Notes: generated from the letters alone by a model not told the origin. A stretch of DNA of 35,239 nucleotides from Bacteroides sp. 519 (GCF_010500955.1 NZ_QVMJ01000028.1:1-35239); one strand, 5' to 3'; positions 24,408 through 33,114 are shown, counted from the first letter of the stretch. Numbers and translations: made by a program.

Positions 24408-26084
24408 ATGAAAACATTAGTCACCACTCTTAATGCAAAATACATACATACTTCTCTTGCTCTACGCTGGTTGTATGTTGCCAATAAAGACAATTGCGAT
24501 ATCCGTTTTTGCGAATATAGCCTCAAAGAGAAAAACGAAACCATTGTTAAAGATATTTCAGACTCCGGTTGTGACATATTAGGTTTGAGCGTTTATATCT
24601 GGAATGTAAACCGGATGGCAGAAATAATTCCTCAACTCAAAATAAACAACCCCGAACTCATTATAATACTGGGCGGTCCGGAAGTAACCTATGAACCTGC
24701 ACATTTCCTGAACAAATGGCCCGTTGATTATGTAATCAGTGGCGAAGGCGAATTTGTGTTGGGGCAACTTATTCATGCTATTGAAACAAACAAAGAGGTT
24801 CAGATTCCGGGTGTATCTACCCGTAGTGAGATAAGCAAAACTATTGCCAAAGCCGATTTGGATAAACTTGTAGAATTACCTTCTCCATACATGCTTGACG
24901 AAGATAAAGAAAGTATAATAAATCGTTTGGTTTATTTTGAAACATCGCGTGGTTGCCCCTACCAATGTCAGTATTGTCTTTCTTCGCTCGAAAAAGGAGT
25001 TCGTTATTTTCCGCAAGAATATATATTCGAAAATCTGTCTTACCTGATAAACTCGGGTGCACGACAAATAAAGTTTCTTGATAGAACTTTTAACTTGAAT
25101 AAAGAACATACACGCTCGGTTTTTGACTTTCTGATTGCTAACCATCGGCCTAACCTAAGCTGCCAGTTTGAGATTTATGCCGACCTGATGACAGATGATA
25201 GTATAGATTATCTGAATTCCAATTTGCCACCAAACTTTTTCCGTTTCGAAATAGGTATTCAATCAACTTATGAACCGACCAACATTGCTGTAAAAAGAAA
25301 ACAGGATTTTCCGTTGCTTGCTGATAATATTAAAAAGTTAATGCAAGGCAGAAAAGTGGTATTGCATCTTGATCTCATAGCCGGATTGCCTTACGAAAGT
25401 TTCCAGCGGTTTACCCATTCTTTTAATGAAGTATTTGCTTTAAAGGCTAAAGAGGTACAACTGGGATTTCTCAAAATGCTTCGGGGAACCCGTTTGCGTA
25501 ATGAGGCAGATAATTACGGATATGTTTATTCCGAAGATGCTCCTTATGAAATTAAGTATAATAATGATATTTCTGCCGATGATTTACATCGCATTCATGA
25601 AGCTGAACATGCTTTGGAGCGTTACTGGAATAGCGGTCGTTTTGTATCAACCATGAATGAAGTGTTCGATAAATATTATTCAGGCCGTTTCTTTGAGTTC
25701 TTCGATGAGTTAGCTCAATTTTACTCGCAACAGCATATCCCACAAATCGGATATCAACTGGAAGATCTCTTTTTGTGTCTTCATCAGTTTTTGTTATCTC
25801 GTGGGATAGATTTGTTTCCGTTGCTTCGTGCTGATTATTATGCAAACTATGCAATGCGACCTCCTGGCTTTTGGCTTAAGAACCTTGATAAGGATACGCG
25901 TAAGAAATTGTTATATACGATTGGACAAGACAAAGAGTTTTTGAAGAAACACGGGCTGACCCGCAAACAAATAGAAAAGCAAACAGCCATTGATCCCGAG
26001 GGGGATAACAACTATTTGCTTACTGTATTTTTGGATAAGAAAACCCGAATGTCAATACTATATGAATTGACTGTCGGTTTATGA
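24408..26084 (+). CDS. B12-binding radical SAM protein (DUF4080 type)
   Basis: The 558-residue protein has an N-terminal cobalamin-binding Rossmann domain (about 1-130; GLSVYIWN, IILGGPEVTYEP, VDYVISGEGE). It is followed by a radical SAM core with the cluster motif RGCPYQCQYC, cysteines at about 182, 186 and 189. After the barrel (about 170-380) comes a C-terminal region with PPGFWLKNLDKDTRKKLLY, as seen in DUF4080 proteins. The reaction is unknown; relatives methylate or rearrange unreactive carbons. It is divergent from the tmRNA gene and overlaps the end of convergent paaK by 6 bases. Confidence 0.85.
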   Translation: MKTLVTTLNAKYIHTSLALRWLYVANKDNCDIRFCEYSLKEKNETIVKDISDSGCDILGLSVYIWNVNRMAEIIPQLKINNPELIIILGGPEVTYEPAHFLNKWPVDYVISGEGEFVLGQLIHAIETNKEVQIPGVSTRSEISKTIAKADLDKLVELPSPYMLDEDKESIINRLVYFETSRGCPYQCQYCLSSLEKGVRYFPQEYIFENLSYLINSGARQIKFLDRTFNLNKEHTRSVFDFLIANHRPNLSCQFEIYADLMTDDSIDYLNSNLPPNFFRFEIGIQSTYEPTNIAVKRKQDFPLLADNIKKLMQGRKVVLHLDLIAGLPYESFQRFTHSFNEVFALKAKEVQLGFLKMLRGTRLRNEADNYGYVYSEDAPYEIKYNNDISADDLHRIHEAEHALERYWNSGRFVSTMNEVFDKYYSGRFFEFFDELAQFYSQQHIPQIGYQLEDLFLCLHQFLLSRGIDLFPLLRADYYANYAMRPPGFWLKNLDKDTRKKLLYTIGQDKEFLKKHGLTRKQIEKQTAIDPEGDNNYLLTVFLDKKTRMSILYELTVGL

Positions 26085-27380
26085 GTTATTATTTCTTAAG
26101 TCTTTAACTCTTACCGCTTTGCCTTCACTTTGTGGTAACGAACCTTTTTTTACCAGTTTTACTTTCGGGGTAATTAGTATCTCGTCTCTTAACTGGCGGG
26201 TTATATCTTTTCTCAGATTTTCAAGCTCGATATAATTATCGGTCGACAGGTCACTTAACTCAACTTCAACTACCATTTCATCCTGCGAATCGCGGGTGGT
26301 AAGTGTTATCAGGTAATTGCTGCCTAGAGCCGGGAATTGTACCAGGATTTTTTCAACCTGCATCGGGAATATGTTTACTCCCTTGATGATAAACATATCA
26401 TCACTGCGGCCTTTGATGCGGTCGATGCGCAAATGGGTACGGCCACACGGGCATTTACCCGGAATAATACGGGTTAAGTCGCGGGTACGGTATCTGATAA
26501 GCGGCATCATTTCGCGGTCGAGGGTTGTTAATACCAGTTCGCCGATTTCGCCATCGGGTACGGGATTGCCTGTTTCGGGATTAATAATTTCTACATAGAA
26601 ACAATCTTCCCAGAAGTGCATACCATTTTGTTCAGTACATTCGAAGGCTACACCAGGACCGTTCATCTCGGACATACCGAAACTGTTGTATGCCTTTACA
26701 TTAAGCATTTTCTCAATTTTCTTGCGTTGCTCATCGGTATGGGGTTCGGCACCAATTATGAGAGTGGTAAGGCTGGTATCTTTAGGATCAATACCTTCTT
26801 CCTGAAATACCTCTGCCAAACGTATAGCATAGCTGGGAATAGCATGCAATGCAGTAGTTTTGAAATCGGTAATAAACTTAATCTGGCGTTTACTGTTACC
26901 GGCTGCGGCTGGAACAGTAAGGGCCTTCAACCTTTCTGCACCATATTGAAAACCTAAACCTCCGGTAAACATACCATAACCGGAACTGTTTTGAAAAACA
27001 TCGGTTGAACGCAAACCTACCATGTACAAACAGCGGGCAACAAGATTGGCCCATGAGTCGAGATCGTGCTGGGAGTGAACAATTACCGTAGGATTTCCTG
27101 TTGTTCCACTCGATGAGTGAAGACGAACGGCATCTTTTAAATCACCTGCCACAAGTCCGAAGGGATAGCTATCACGCATTTGGGCTTTGGTGGTAAATGG
27201 TAGTTTACGAATATCATCCAACGATTGAATTGTATCGGCCGAAATATTATGTTCCCGGAACACTTCTTTATAAAAAGGAGAATTACCTGCTATAGTAATT
27301 GTTTTCTTTATACGTTCAAGTTGTAGCTTCTGTAAGTTTTCCGGGCTAATGGTTTCTATTTCTTCTTCCCAATATTTCAT
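26079..27380 (-). CDS. paaK: Phenylacetate-CoA ligase
   Basis: The 433-residue adenylate-forming enzyme converts phenylacetate (or related aryl-acetates), ATP and CoA to the CoA ester. Visible motifs are the AMP-binding loop SSSGTTGNPTV (about 88-98), the YNSFGMSEMNGPG segment (about 231-243), and the C-terminal hinge region IKGRSDDMFIIKGVNIFPMQVE (split about 307-330). It follows iorA and iorB on the same strand with a word-built hairpin in between. That context suggests it handles the aryl-acetate products or substrates of the IorAB reaction. Confidence 0.93.
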   Translation of the reverse strand: MKYWEEEIETISPENLQKLQLERIKKTITIAGNSPFYKEVFREHNISADTIQSLDDIRKLPFTTKAQMRDSYPFGLVAGDLKDAVRLHSSSGTTGNPTVIVHSQHDLDSWANLVARCLYMVGLRSTDVFQNSSGYGMFTGGLGFQYGAERLKALTVPAAAGNSKRQIKFITDFKTTALHAIPSYAIRLAEVFQEEGIDPKDTSLTTLIIGAEPHTDEQRKKIEKMLNVKAYNSFGMSEMNGPGVAFECTEQNGMHFWEDCFYVEIINPETGNPVPDGEIGELVLTTLDREMMPLIRYRTRDLTRIIPGKCPCGRTHLRIDRIKGRSDDMFIIKGVNIFPMQVEKILVQFPALGSNYLITLTTRDSQDEMVVEVELSDLSTDNYIELENLRKDITRQLRDEILITPKVKLVKKGSLPQSEGKAVRVKDLRNNNS

Positions 27381-27381
27381 T

Positions 27382-27456
27382 TTAGTTACGAGTTACGAGT
27401 TACAAGTTGCGAGTTACAATACCGCATGGCACTCGTAACTCGTAACTTGTAACTAA
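27382..27456. repeat. Word-built hairpin H6 (GTTACGA words, CCGCATGG apex)
   Basis: The left arm (27382-27414) is a tandem run of GTTACGA / GTTACAA words and the right arm (27431-27456) is the complementary ACTCGTAACTCGTAAC run. They surround a loop containing CCGCATGG (27422-27429). It fills the whole spacer between the iorB stop and the paaK start. Confidence 0.88.
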
Positions 27457-28038
27457 TTAGATTATTCTTTCTGCTATTTCCTTTCCAGCCTCAAGTGCTT
27501 TGAGATTCATTTCAACAATGGCGTCTCCTTTACGACCGAAAATATCGCGGATACTATCTTGTATTTTGCTGTAATCAATACCCAGAAATGGGGTAGTGGC
27601 TCCCAATAACACAATGTTAGCTACTCGTGCCGAACCAATTTCTTTGGCTACTTTGTCTACATTGAGTACTACTTTATTAGGTAGCTTATCAATCTCGGCC
27701 ATTATTGCATCCACTTCGGGATAATTGGGGATATTTATAAAAGGAGTATCGTTAGTAACCAGCCAACCGTTAGGCGATAGGTAAGGCAGATAGCGCAAAC
27801 CTTCCATAGGCTCAAGCGAGATTATCAGATCACATTGTGAAGAGGGTATTAAATCCGAAGAAATAGGACGGTCACTGATTCTCAGGTTAGATTGAACATC
27901 TCCACCCCGTTGACTCATTCCGTGAACTTCGGCTTGTTTCATGTAAAGGCCGTCTTTTAATGCAGCTTGCCCGATAACGGTAGCTATGGACAGAATTCCT
28001 TGTCCGCCAACGCCCGAAAGTATTATGTCTTTTTTCAT
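27457..28038 (-). CDS. iorB: Indolepyruvate:ferredoxin oxidoreductase, beta subunit
   Basis: The 193-residue subunit opens MKKDIILSGVGGQGILSIA, the gamma-domain glycine signature of 2-oxoacid:ferredoxin oxidoreductases. VHGMSQRGGDVQSNLRIS (39-56) is also diagnostic, as is MVLLGATTPFLG-like IVLLGATTPFLGI near 142. With IorA it oxidatively decarboxylates aryl-pyruvates to aryl-acetyl-CoA. It is the middle gene of iorA-iorB-paaK. Confidence 0.93.
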   Translation of the reverse strand: MKKDIILSGVGGQGILSIATVIGQAALKDGLYMKQAEVHGMSQRGGDVQSNLRISDRPISSDLIPSSQCDLIISLEPMEGLRYLPYLSPNGWLVTNDTPFINIPNYPEVDAIMAEIDKLPNKVVLNVDKVAKEIGSARVANIVLLGATTPFLGIDYSKIQDSIRDIFGRKGDAIVEMNLKALEAGKEIAERII

Positions 28039-28044
28039 ATTATT

Positions 28045-28139
28045 GGTAGTTAGTAGTAGCTAGTAGATAGTAGTTAGTAGATAGTAGCTAGTAGTTAGTA
28101 AATACGCATGACTACTAACTACTAGCTACTAACTACTAA
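28045..28139. repeat. Word-built hairpin H7 (TAGTAGTTAG words, CGCATG apex)
   Basis: The left side (28045-28104) is a run of TAGTAGTTAG / TAGTAGCTAG / TAGTAGATAG words, and the right arm (28111-28139) is ACTACTAACTACTAGCTACT and onward. The loop is just CGCATG (28105-28110). It fills the spacer between iorA and iorB and ends at the iorA stop codon. Confidence 0.9.
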
Positions 28140-29723
28140 TTACTTTTTATGTTTTCTCTTTAAAGTCTGAATACACTCACGTCGGGGGATAAGAACAGAC
28201 ACACCTTTGTAGTTCAATTCTTCCCTTATGATCTGTGCCATTTCTTCGTGATTCTTTTTCAAAGGAATCATAACACGGATATGGGCAGGGTCTACACCGA
28301 TACCTGCACAAATAGCTTCTATGCGTCCGGTTCCGGCAGAATCCTGTCCGCCTGTCATAGCAGTAGTTTCGTTGTCGGAGATTACAATAGTAACATTGGT
28401 GTTTTCGTTTACACAATCCAGCAATCCGGTCATTCCTGAGTGCGTGAAGGTTGAGTCACCAATAACAGCAACCGAAGGATAAAGTCCACCGTCGGCAGCT
28501 CCTTTGGCCATGGTGATAGATGCCCCCATATCAACACAACTGTTAATTGCATTGAAAGGTGCGTTGGCGCCCAATGTATAGCAACCTATATCGCTAAACA
28601 CTTTGTGGCTTGGATATTCTTCTTTCAGAACCTGCGTTAATACAGAATAAACATCCCGGTGGCCACAACCGTCGCATAAAGCCGGCGGACGCATTTCTAC
28701 TATCTCGGGAATGGCAAACGTTGATTTGTTTTCTTTACCCAATGCCTGTGCCACATTATCCGGATTAAGTTCACCATCGTGCGATAGTGTACCATCTAAA
28801 CGGCCTTTTACCTTAATGCCTATTCCCAAATATCCTTTAATAAGTCTTTCTACAAAAGGTTGACCATCTTCCAGAACAAGAATTTCTTCGCATTCTTCTA
28901 TCAACTTGGACAGTTGTTTTTTAGGTAACGGGTATTGACCTATTTTAAGTACAGGATATTCGCATCCGTCGGGATAGTTTTCCATCAGGTAGTTAAAACC
29001 AATACCACAGGCAACGATACCAAGTTTTTTGTTGGCACCATCAATGTATTTGTTGTAAGGAGATTCTTCGGAAGCTTTTACAAACTCTTCTTGTTTTTTG
29101 AGAAGCGCTTTGTATCTGCGGCGGGCAATACCCGGCAGAAGTATAAATTGTTTAGGATCGTTGCTGAACGATAATTCGTTTTGCGGTTGTTGCGCTTTTG
29201 TTTCAACTCCCGAACGCGAATGAGCCAGGCGAGTAACAATGCGGATTAAAACAGGCTCTCCACATTTTTCCGAGAATTCGAATCCATTATATACCATGTC
29301 GTATGCTTCCTGCTGATTGCTGGGCTCGTACATAGGTATCAGGGTAAAGTCTCCATAAAAGCGCGAATCCTGTTCGTTTTGCGATGAGTGCATGCTAGGA
29401 TCGTCGGCAGCTAAAACCATTAAACCACCATTAACACCTGTCATTCCTGCATTCACAAAACAGTCGGCTGCAACGTTCATTCCTACATGTTTCATACAAA
29501 CCAGTGAACGTTTTCCAACGAAGCTCATTCCGAGTGCAGCTTCCATTGCAGTTTTTTCGTTGGTGCACCAACGCGAATGGATATTAGTATCGGCAGTTTT
29601 TGCCTGAATATACTCGGTTATTTCTGTAGATGGTGTGCCCGGATAAGCATATACGCCCGATAGGCCTGCATCTAGTGCAGCCTGAGCGATGGCTTCATCA
29701 CCAAGTAGGAGTTGTTTGCTCAT
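28140..29723 (-). CDS. iorA: Indolepyruvate:ferredoxin oxidoreductase, alpha subunit (short form)
   Basis: The 527-residue product shows the N-terminal pyrimidine-binding domain (GVYAYPGTPSTEITEYI, 23-39; EKTAMEAALGMSFVG) and the C-terminal TPP domain. That domain has LCDGCGHRD (about 347), the GDSTFTHSGMTGL core (about 421) and ISDNETTAMTGGQ. It acts with IorB on aryl-pyruvates. It ends soon after the TPP domain (LIPRRECIQTLKRKHKK). The two-[4Fe-4S] ferredoxin tail present in the longer archaeal and proteobacterial IorA is absent, so electron exit must use another protein or the clusters are missing. Hairpin H8 lies just upstream. Confidence 0.93.
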   Translation of the reverse strand: MSKQLLLGDEAIAQAALDAGLSGVYAYPGTPSTEITEYIQAKTADTNIHSRWCTNEKTAMEAALGMSFVGKRSLVCMKHVGMNVAADCFVNAGMTGVNGGLMVLAADDPSMHSSQNEQDSRFYGDFTLIPMYEPSNQQEAYDMVYNGFEFSEKCGEPVLIRIVTRLAHSRSGVETKAQQPQNELSFSNDPKQFILLPGIARRRYKALLKKQEEFVKASEESPYNKYIDGANKKLGIVACGIGFNYLMENYPDGCEYPVLKIGQYPLPKKQLSKLIEECEEILVLEDGQPFVERLIKGYLGIGIKVKGRLDGTLSHDGELNPDNVAQALGKENKSTFAIPEIVEMRPPALCDGCGHRDVYSVLTQVLKEEYPSHKVFSDIGCYTLGANAPFNAINSCVDMGASITMAKGAADGGLYPSVAVIGDSTFTHSGMTGLLDCVNENTNVTIVISDNETTAMTGGQDSAGTGRIEAICAGIGVDPAHIRVMIPLKKNHEEMAQIIREELNYKGVSVLIPRRECIQTLKRKHKK

Positions 29724-29727
29724 AATT

Positions 29728-29818
29728 ATAGTAGTTAGTAGTTAGTAGCTAGTAGTTAGTAATTTACAGCTGGTAGTTATAACTACTGGCTATTAGTTAC
29801 TAACTACTAGCTACTAAA
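29728..29818. repeat. Word-built hairpin H8 (TAGTAGTTAG words)
   Basis: Two arms of about 40 bases, built from TAGTAGTTAG and TAGTAGCTAG words, pair around a centre near TAGTTATAACTA (about 29774-29785). The inner part of each arm carries CAGCTGG or its counterpart. It uses the same word set as H7, 1.6 kb away across iorA, but its apex lacks GCATG. It lies in the mltG-iorA spacer. Confidence 0.85.
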
Positions 29819-29866
29819 TTAAATTGAAGTGCAAATATACACTTTTACTATCATTTAGTGATAATT

Positions 29867-30895
29867 TTACCTAAAAATCTTACGTTGGTTAAGTGCTTGC
29901 TGATATTTGCGTGCGTTTCTCATGTGTTCGGCAAGTGTAGTAGCAAAGTTATGTGAGCCACTGAAATCCTCTTTGGCACACATATATAAATAATTGTGTC
30001 TTCCCGGATCCAATACACTGTCAATGGCTTTAATGCTTGGTATGCGGATAGGTCCGGGAGGTAAACCGGCATATTTATAGGTGTTGTAAGGCGAATCTAT
30101 TTCAAGATCCCTGTTTGTAACCCTTCTTATTTCAAAATCTCCCAAAGCAAATTTAACAGTAGGATCGGCTTGAAGAGGCATGCCGCGCATCACCCTGTTC
30201 AGGTACAATCCTGCAACAGTTGGCTTTTCGGCAGAATCATTTGTTTCTTCGTCTACAATAGAGGCAACGGTACATATTTGTTCAATGGTCATATTGAGGG
30301 CGTTTGCCTTGGCTATTCTGTCTTTGTTCCAGAAATGTTCATGTTCGCGTTGCATTCTTTCCAGTAAATCATCAGCACTTATATTCCAATATACTTCGTA
30401 TGTATTAGGGATAAACAGGCAATATAGACTTTCTTTATCGTATCCCAGTTTGGAAATATATTCGGAATCGTAAAGGCGGGATGCAATTTCGGCAGAATCA
30501 ATCATTAATTGGTTAGAGATGGCACGTGCCATTTTATCCCAGGTACGTACAGAAGGCACAGTGACATTTACAGGCGATTGCAGCCCTCCGCTTAAACGAT
30601 TAAATACAGTACGGGCGTTGTCATTGCGGTTTATTGCATATCGGCCGGTACGTACATTCATCTTTTTGTATTTAACCAGTAACCGGAATCCGGTTAAATC
30701 GTCAGCATTCCCAACTTTTTGTAGCTTGGTATAAACAGAGTCCATCGTGTCGTCTCTGTCAATGTATAAATAGGCGGTTTTTGTTGGATGGAACTGGGGC
30801 GATAGCAAGTAATACCAGCCGGTGCCGGCAATAGCACCCACAACTATTAAACCTATAATAAAAATCGTAATAAATATCTTTTTTTTCTTTGCCAT
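29867..30895 (-). CDS. mltG: Endolytic murein transglycosylase
   Basis: MltG cuts nascent glycan strands in the periplasm and helps set glycan length, anchored in the inner membrane. The 342 residues match the family length. They show a membrane helix at about 7-30, a LysM-like segment, and the YceG core with FIPNTYEVYW (161-170), ASIVDEET (Glu about 217 as likely catalytic residue), QADPTVKFAL and YNTYKYAGLPPGPI. It is 43 bases downstream of the nuclease gene. Identification is secure. Confidence 0.95.
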   Translation of the reverse strand: MAKKKKIFITIFIIGLIVVGAIAGTGWYYLLSPQFHPTKTAYLYIDRDDTMDSVYTKLQKVGNADDLTGFRLLVKYKKMNVRTGRYAINRNDNARTVFNRLSGGLQSPVNVTVPSVRTWDKMARAISNQLMIDSAEIASRLYDSEYISKLGYDKESLYCLFIPNTYEVYWNISADDLLERMQREHEHFWNKDRIAKANALNMTIEQICTVASIVDEETNDSAEKPTVAGLYLNRVMRGMPLQADPTVKFALGDFEIRRVTNRDLEIDSPYNTYKYAGLPPGPIRIPSIKAIDSVLDPGRHNYLYMCAKEDFSGSHNFATTLAEHMRNARKYQQALNQRKIFR

Positions 30896-30938
30896 AAATT
30901 CTGTTTTATAAATATTGAATCTTGAGTAGCTTTAACTC

Positions 30939-31802
30939 CTATAATTCCCAATAACCAATGTTAACCTCTGCTTCAATAGCAGCTTCTATGCTATCGGGCA
31001 ATTGATGAAAGAAATCGAGCCCGGTAACAACTTCTACACTATCTACCGGAACTGCGTAATTCCTTAAATCGTCTACCGATTTTTTATTTTTAAATAAAAA
31101 GCCTATGGCTTGTGGAGGCGATACATAAGGCGAGAGGATAACTTTAAAAAAGCCATCGGGTACACTTACTTTGTTTGTGCCGATTTTGCGACATGTATCA
31201 TGAATAATCGGGCCACATATAATAATAATTGCACTATCGGATACAGCCCAATTGCGGGCGCGATTTTCGAGTACATTCCAACTTTGGTGATTTAAATCGG
31301 GGTGCTGCGGACAGATGTTACTTAAATAGAAGCATTCGTTCATGGCTTGTTTGCTCCATTTCATATCTCCGGCTGGGGCCATGTGCCCTCTGTCGTATCC
31401 CGATCTGGAGTAATCCGAGGTGTGAGCCGAGGCACCATTAACCTGAGGGTCATAAACAAATTGGTTAGTACGTTTATGCTCGCCTCTTGTTTTATCTGCA
31501 GTAAGTTCATACGATACCCAATATGGTTGGCGGTGTTTCTCGGAATAGCTTACGGTAAATCCGGTATGTTGAATGATTTGCTCATCGTGGCGAGCTACCG
31601 AATGTGGAATGTGAAGGTCTTTGATTGTCCTTATGTCCGGATTTGTTTCAGGCGTATAGGCCGATCGTTCCAAGTATAGAAGTGAACAGCTAGCAGCAAT
31701 CAGAAGGATTATTATAATAATTCCCTTGATTAGTTTGCTGCCGATGCTTTGTTTCTTGTTTTTCCTGTATTTCTTTTTCTGTGTTTTCTTGGTTGTGCGC
31801 AT
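30939..31802 (-). CDS. DNA/RNA non-specific endonuclease, membrane-anchored
   Basis: The 287-residue product has a lysine-rich start, one hydrophobic helix (about 24-42, possibly a signal anchor), then a Serratia-type nuclease domain. The motif YDRGHMAPAGDM carries the catalytic His (about 140). The metal and active-site residues of the family can be matched as Asn 162, Asn 171 (in LNHQSW) and Glu 179, with the spacing seen in the Serratia enzyme. It cuts both DNA and RNA outside the cytoplasm, likely for nutrient salvage or competition. It precedes mltG on the same strand. Confidence 0.92.
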   Translation of the reverse strand: MRTTKKTQKKKYRKNKKQSIGSKLIKGIIIIILLIAASCSLLYLERSAYTPETNPDIRTIKDLHIPHSVARHDEQIIQHTGFTVSYSEKHRQPYWVSYELTADKTRGEHKRTNQFVYDPQVNGASAHTSDYSRSGYDRGHMAPAGDMKWSKQAMNECFYLSNICPQHPDLNHQSWNVLENRARNWAVSDSAIIIICGPIIHDTCRKIGTNKVSVPDGFFKVILSPYVSPPQAIGFLFKNKKSVDDLRNYAVPVDSVEVVTGLDFFHQLPDSIEAAIEAEVNIGYWEL

Positions 31803-31823
31803 GCTCTAATCATTTATAGCATA

Positions 31824-31831
31824 CAAAGGTA
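31824..31831 (-). promoter_or_regulatory. Candidate -7 box for the nuclease gene
   Basis: The minus strand reads TACCTTTG, an exact TAnnTTTG match, 21 bases before the nuclease start. It lies just past the stop codon of the upstream phosphoesterase gene. No TTTG is seen at -33. Confidence 0.45.
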
Positions 31832-31841
31832 GAAAAAAGAT

Positions 31842-33014
31842 TTATTCGTTAGTGCTTCTTCTCAGAGTAATAACTGTAATTTCGGGCCATGCACCAAACC
31901 TGAAAGGGAACCCAACATGTCCAACACCTATATTAACATAGAGGCCTCTGTCTCCTTCGTGGTACATGCCATTCCATTCTTTGTAAAAACGCGATGAGGG
32001 CGACCAGCCGAAAAGTTCCACTTGTAACGCATGTGTATGTCCGGCAAGCATGAGGTCGATGGATGATTCGGGCAATACCTCTCTGCACCAATGTGTTGGG
32101 TTATGGCTTAACAGAACCTGAAACATGCCTTCGGTTCCTTTTATAGCTTTGGGCAAATCGGCATATTTCGAAAAAGGAGGTTCACCATCGTTTTCTACAC
32201 CAAGAAGTGCAATGCTATCGTTACCTCTGTGCAGAATTGTATTTTCGTTGTTTAACAACACCCATCCCATATCTGCTTGTCTACGTTTCAGGTCGATAAG
32301 ATTCTCAACTCTTTCTTCTTTGGTATCCCAAGGATAGTAGGGACCGAAATCGTGATTACCCAAAACCGAATAAACTCCATCGGGGGCATCTAAACGGGCA
32401 AGGATATGTTCAAGACCATTAAGCTCAACTGCCCGTTGATTAACCAAATCGCCTGTGAATACAATAATATCCGGCTTTTGTTTGTTGGTAAGTTCAACAA
32501 ATTGTTGTACCGGGTTTGGCTTTCCACTCCAGCTACCTATATGAATATCCGATAACAAAGCAATTTTATATCCATCGAATGCAGGTGGTACATAAGCCGA
32601 AGTAAAATCCACATGCTTTACCACAAAGCGATTTTTTCCATATATGGCCCCATAAAGAATGGCACCGGCATCGGCAATTGTAAGAATTGTTGCTATCCAA
32701 AGAAAAGGTGTTTTCGACCATCCGGCAAGGTGAATAAAAGGCCATCCAATAATCATTATCAGCGAGAAAACAACTTTGGGCATTACAAAGAAAAGAAAGA
32801 TAACCGAGAATGTACCGGGCAGGTGGCTTCCTATCATCTCTTTACTAGTAAGAAATGTAAAATAGATAAGGCCGGCAAGTAATAAAGTGGTAGGTACCCA
32901 ATATAGTATACGTAAAAGTACATTATCTGTTTCTTTAACAATAAAAGAGCGATATATAAATAAATCGGGTAAAAGTAAAATTAATAAGAATATAATAAAG
33001 AAACGTTGTGCCAT
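31842..33014 (-). CDS. Membrane-anchored metallophosphoesterase (second copy)
   Basis: From the start at 33014 this is 390 residues. Four hydrophobic helices occupy about 1-125. The calcineurin-like domain then shows LLSDIHIG (Asp 156, His 158), GDLVNQ (Asp 189), LGNHDFG (Asn 220, His 221), SHNP (later His) and AGHTHALQ. Motif spacing is nearly the same as in the protein at 9541-10641, so the two are paralogues. A longer TTG start at 33053 would fall within a -7 promoter box (33051-33058), so I reject it. Substrate unknown; envelope-related phospholipid or LPS-precursor hydrolysis is possible. Confidence 0.88.
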   Translation of the reverse strand: MAQRFFIIFLLILLLPDLFIYRSFIVKETDNVLLRILYWVPTTLLLAGLIYFTFLTSKEMIGSHLPGTFSVIFLFFVMPKVVFSLIMIIGWPFIHLAGWSKTPFLWIATILTIADAGAILYGAIYGKNRFVVKHVDFTSAYVPPAFDGYKIALLSDIHIGSWSGKPNPVQQFVELTNKQKPDIIVFTGDLVNQRAVELNGLEHILARLDAPDGVYSVLGNHDFGPYYPWDTKEERVENLIDLKRRQADMGWVLLNNENTILHRGNDSIALLGVENDGEPPFSKYADLPKAIKGTEGMFQVLLSHNPTHWCREVLPESSIDLMLAGHTHALQVELFGWSPSSRFYKEWNGMYHEGDRGLYVNIGVGHVGFPFRFGAWPEITVITLRRSTNE

Positions 33015-33050
33015 AGTGTTTTTTAATTTTTGACCTAATAAAGCCTTTTC

Positions 33051-33058
33051 CAAAGTTA
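33051..33058 (-). promoter_or_regulatory. Candidate -7 box for the second phosphoesterase gene
   Basis: The minus strand reads TAACTTTG, matching TAnnTTTG. It lies 36 bases upstream of the ATG at 33014 and decides against the TTG start at 33053. Confidence 0.45.
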
Positions 33059-33114
33059 ATCAGAAAAGGCTTTAGTTTTGTTGTTAGAGGTATGTAAACA
33101 ATCAAAATTTATGA

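Noticed and set aside
28248..28439. Open frames opposite or out of frame with large genes (for example inside iorA)
   Set aside because: They lack start context and family features, and sit wholly within strongly conserved genes on the other frame.
33015..33053. Longer TTG start for the second phosphoesterase
   Set aside because: The TTG overlaps a TAACTTTG promoter box, and the ATG at 33014 begins a normal membrane anchor.
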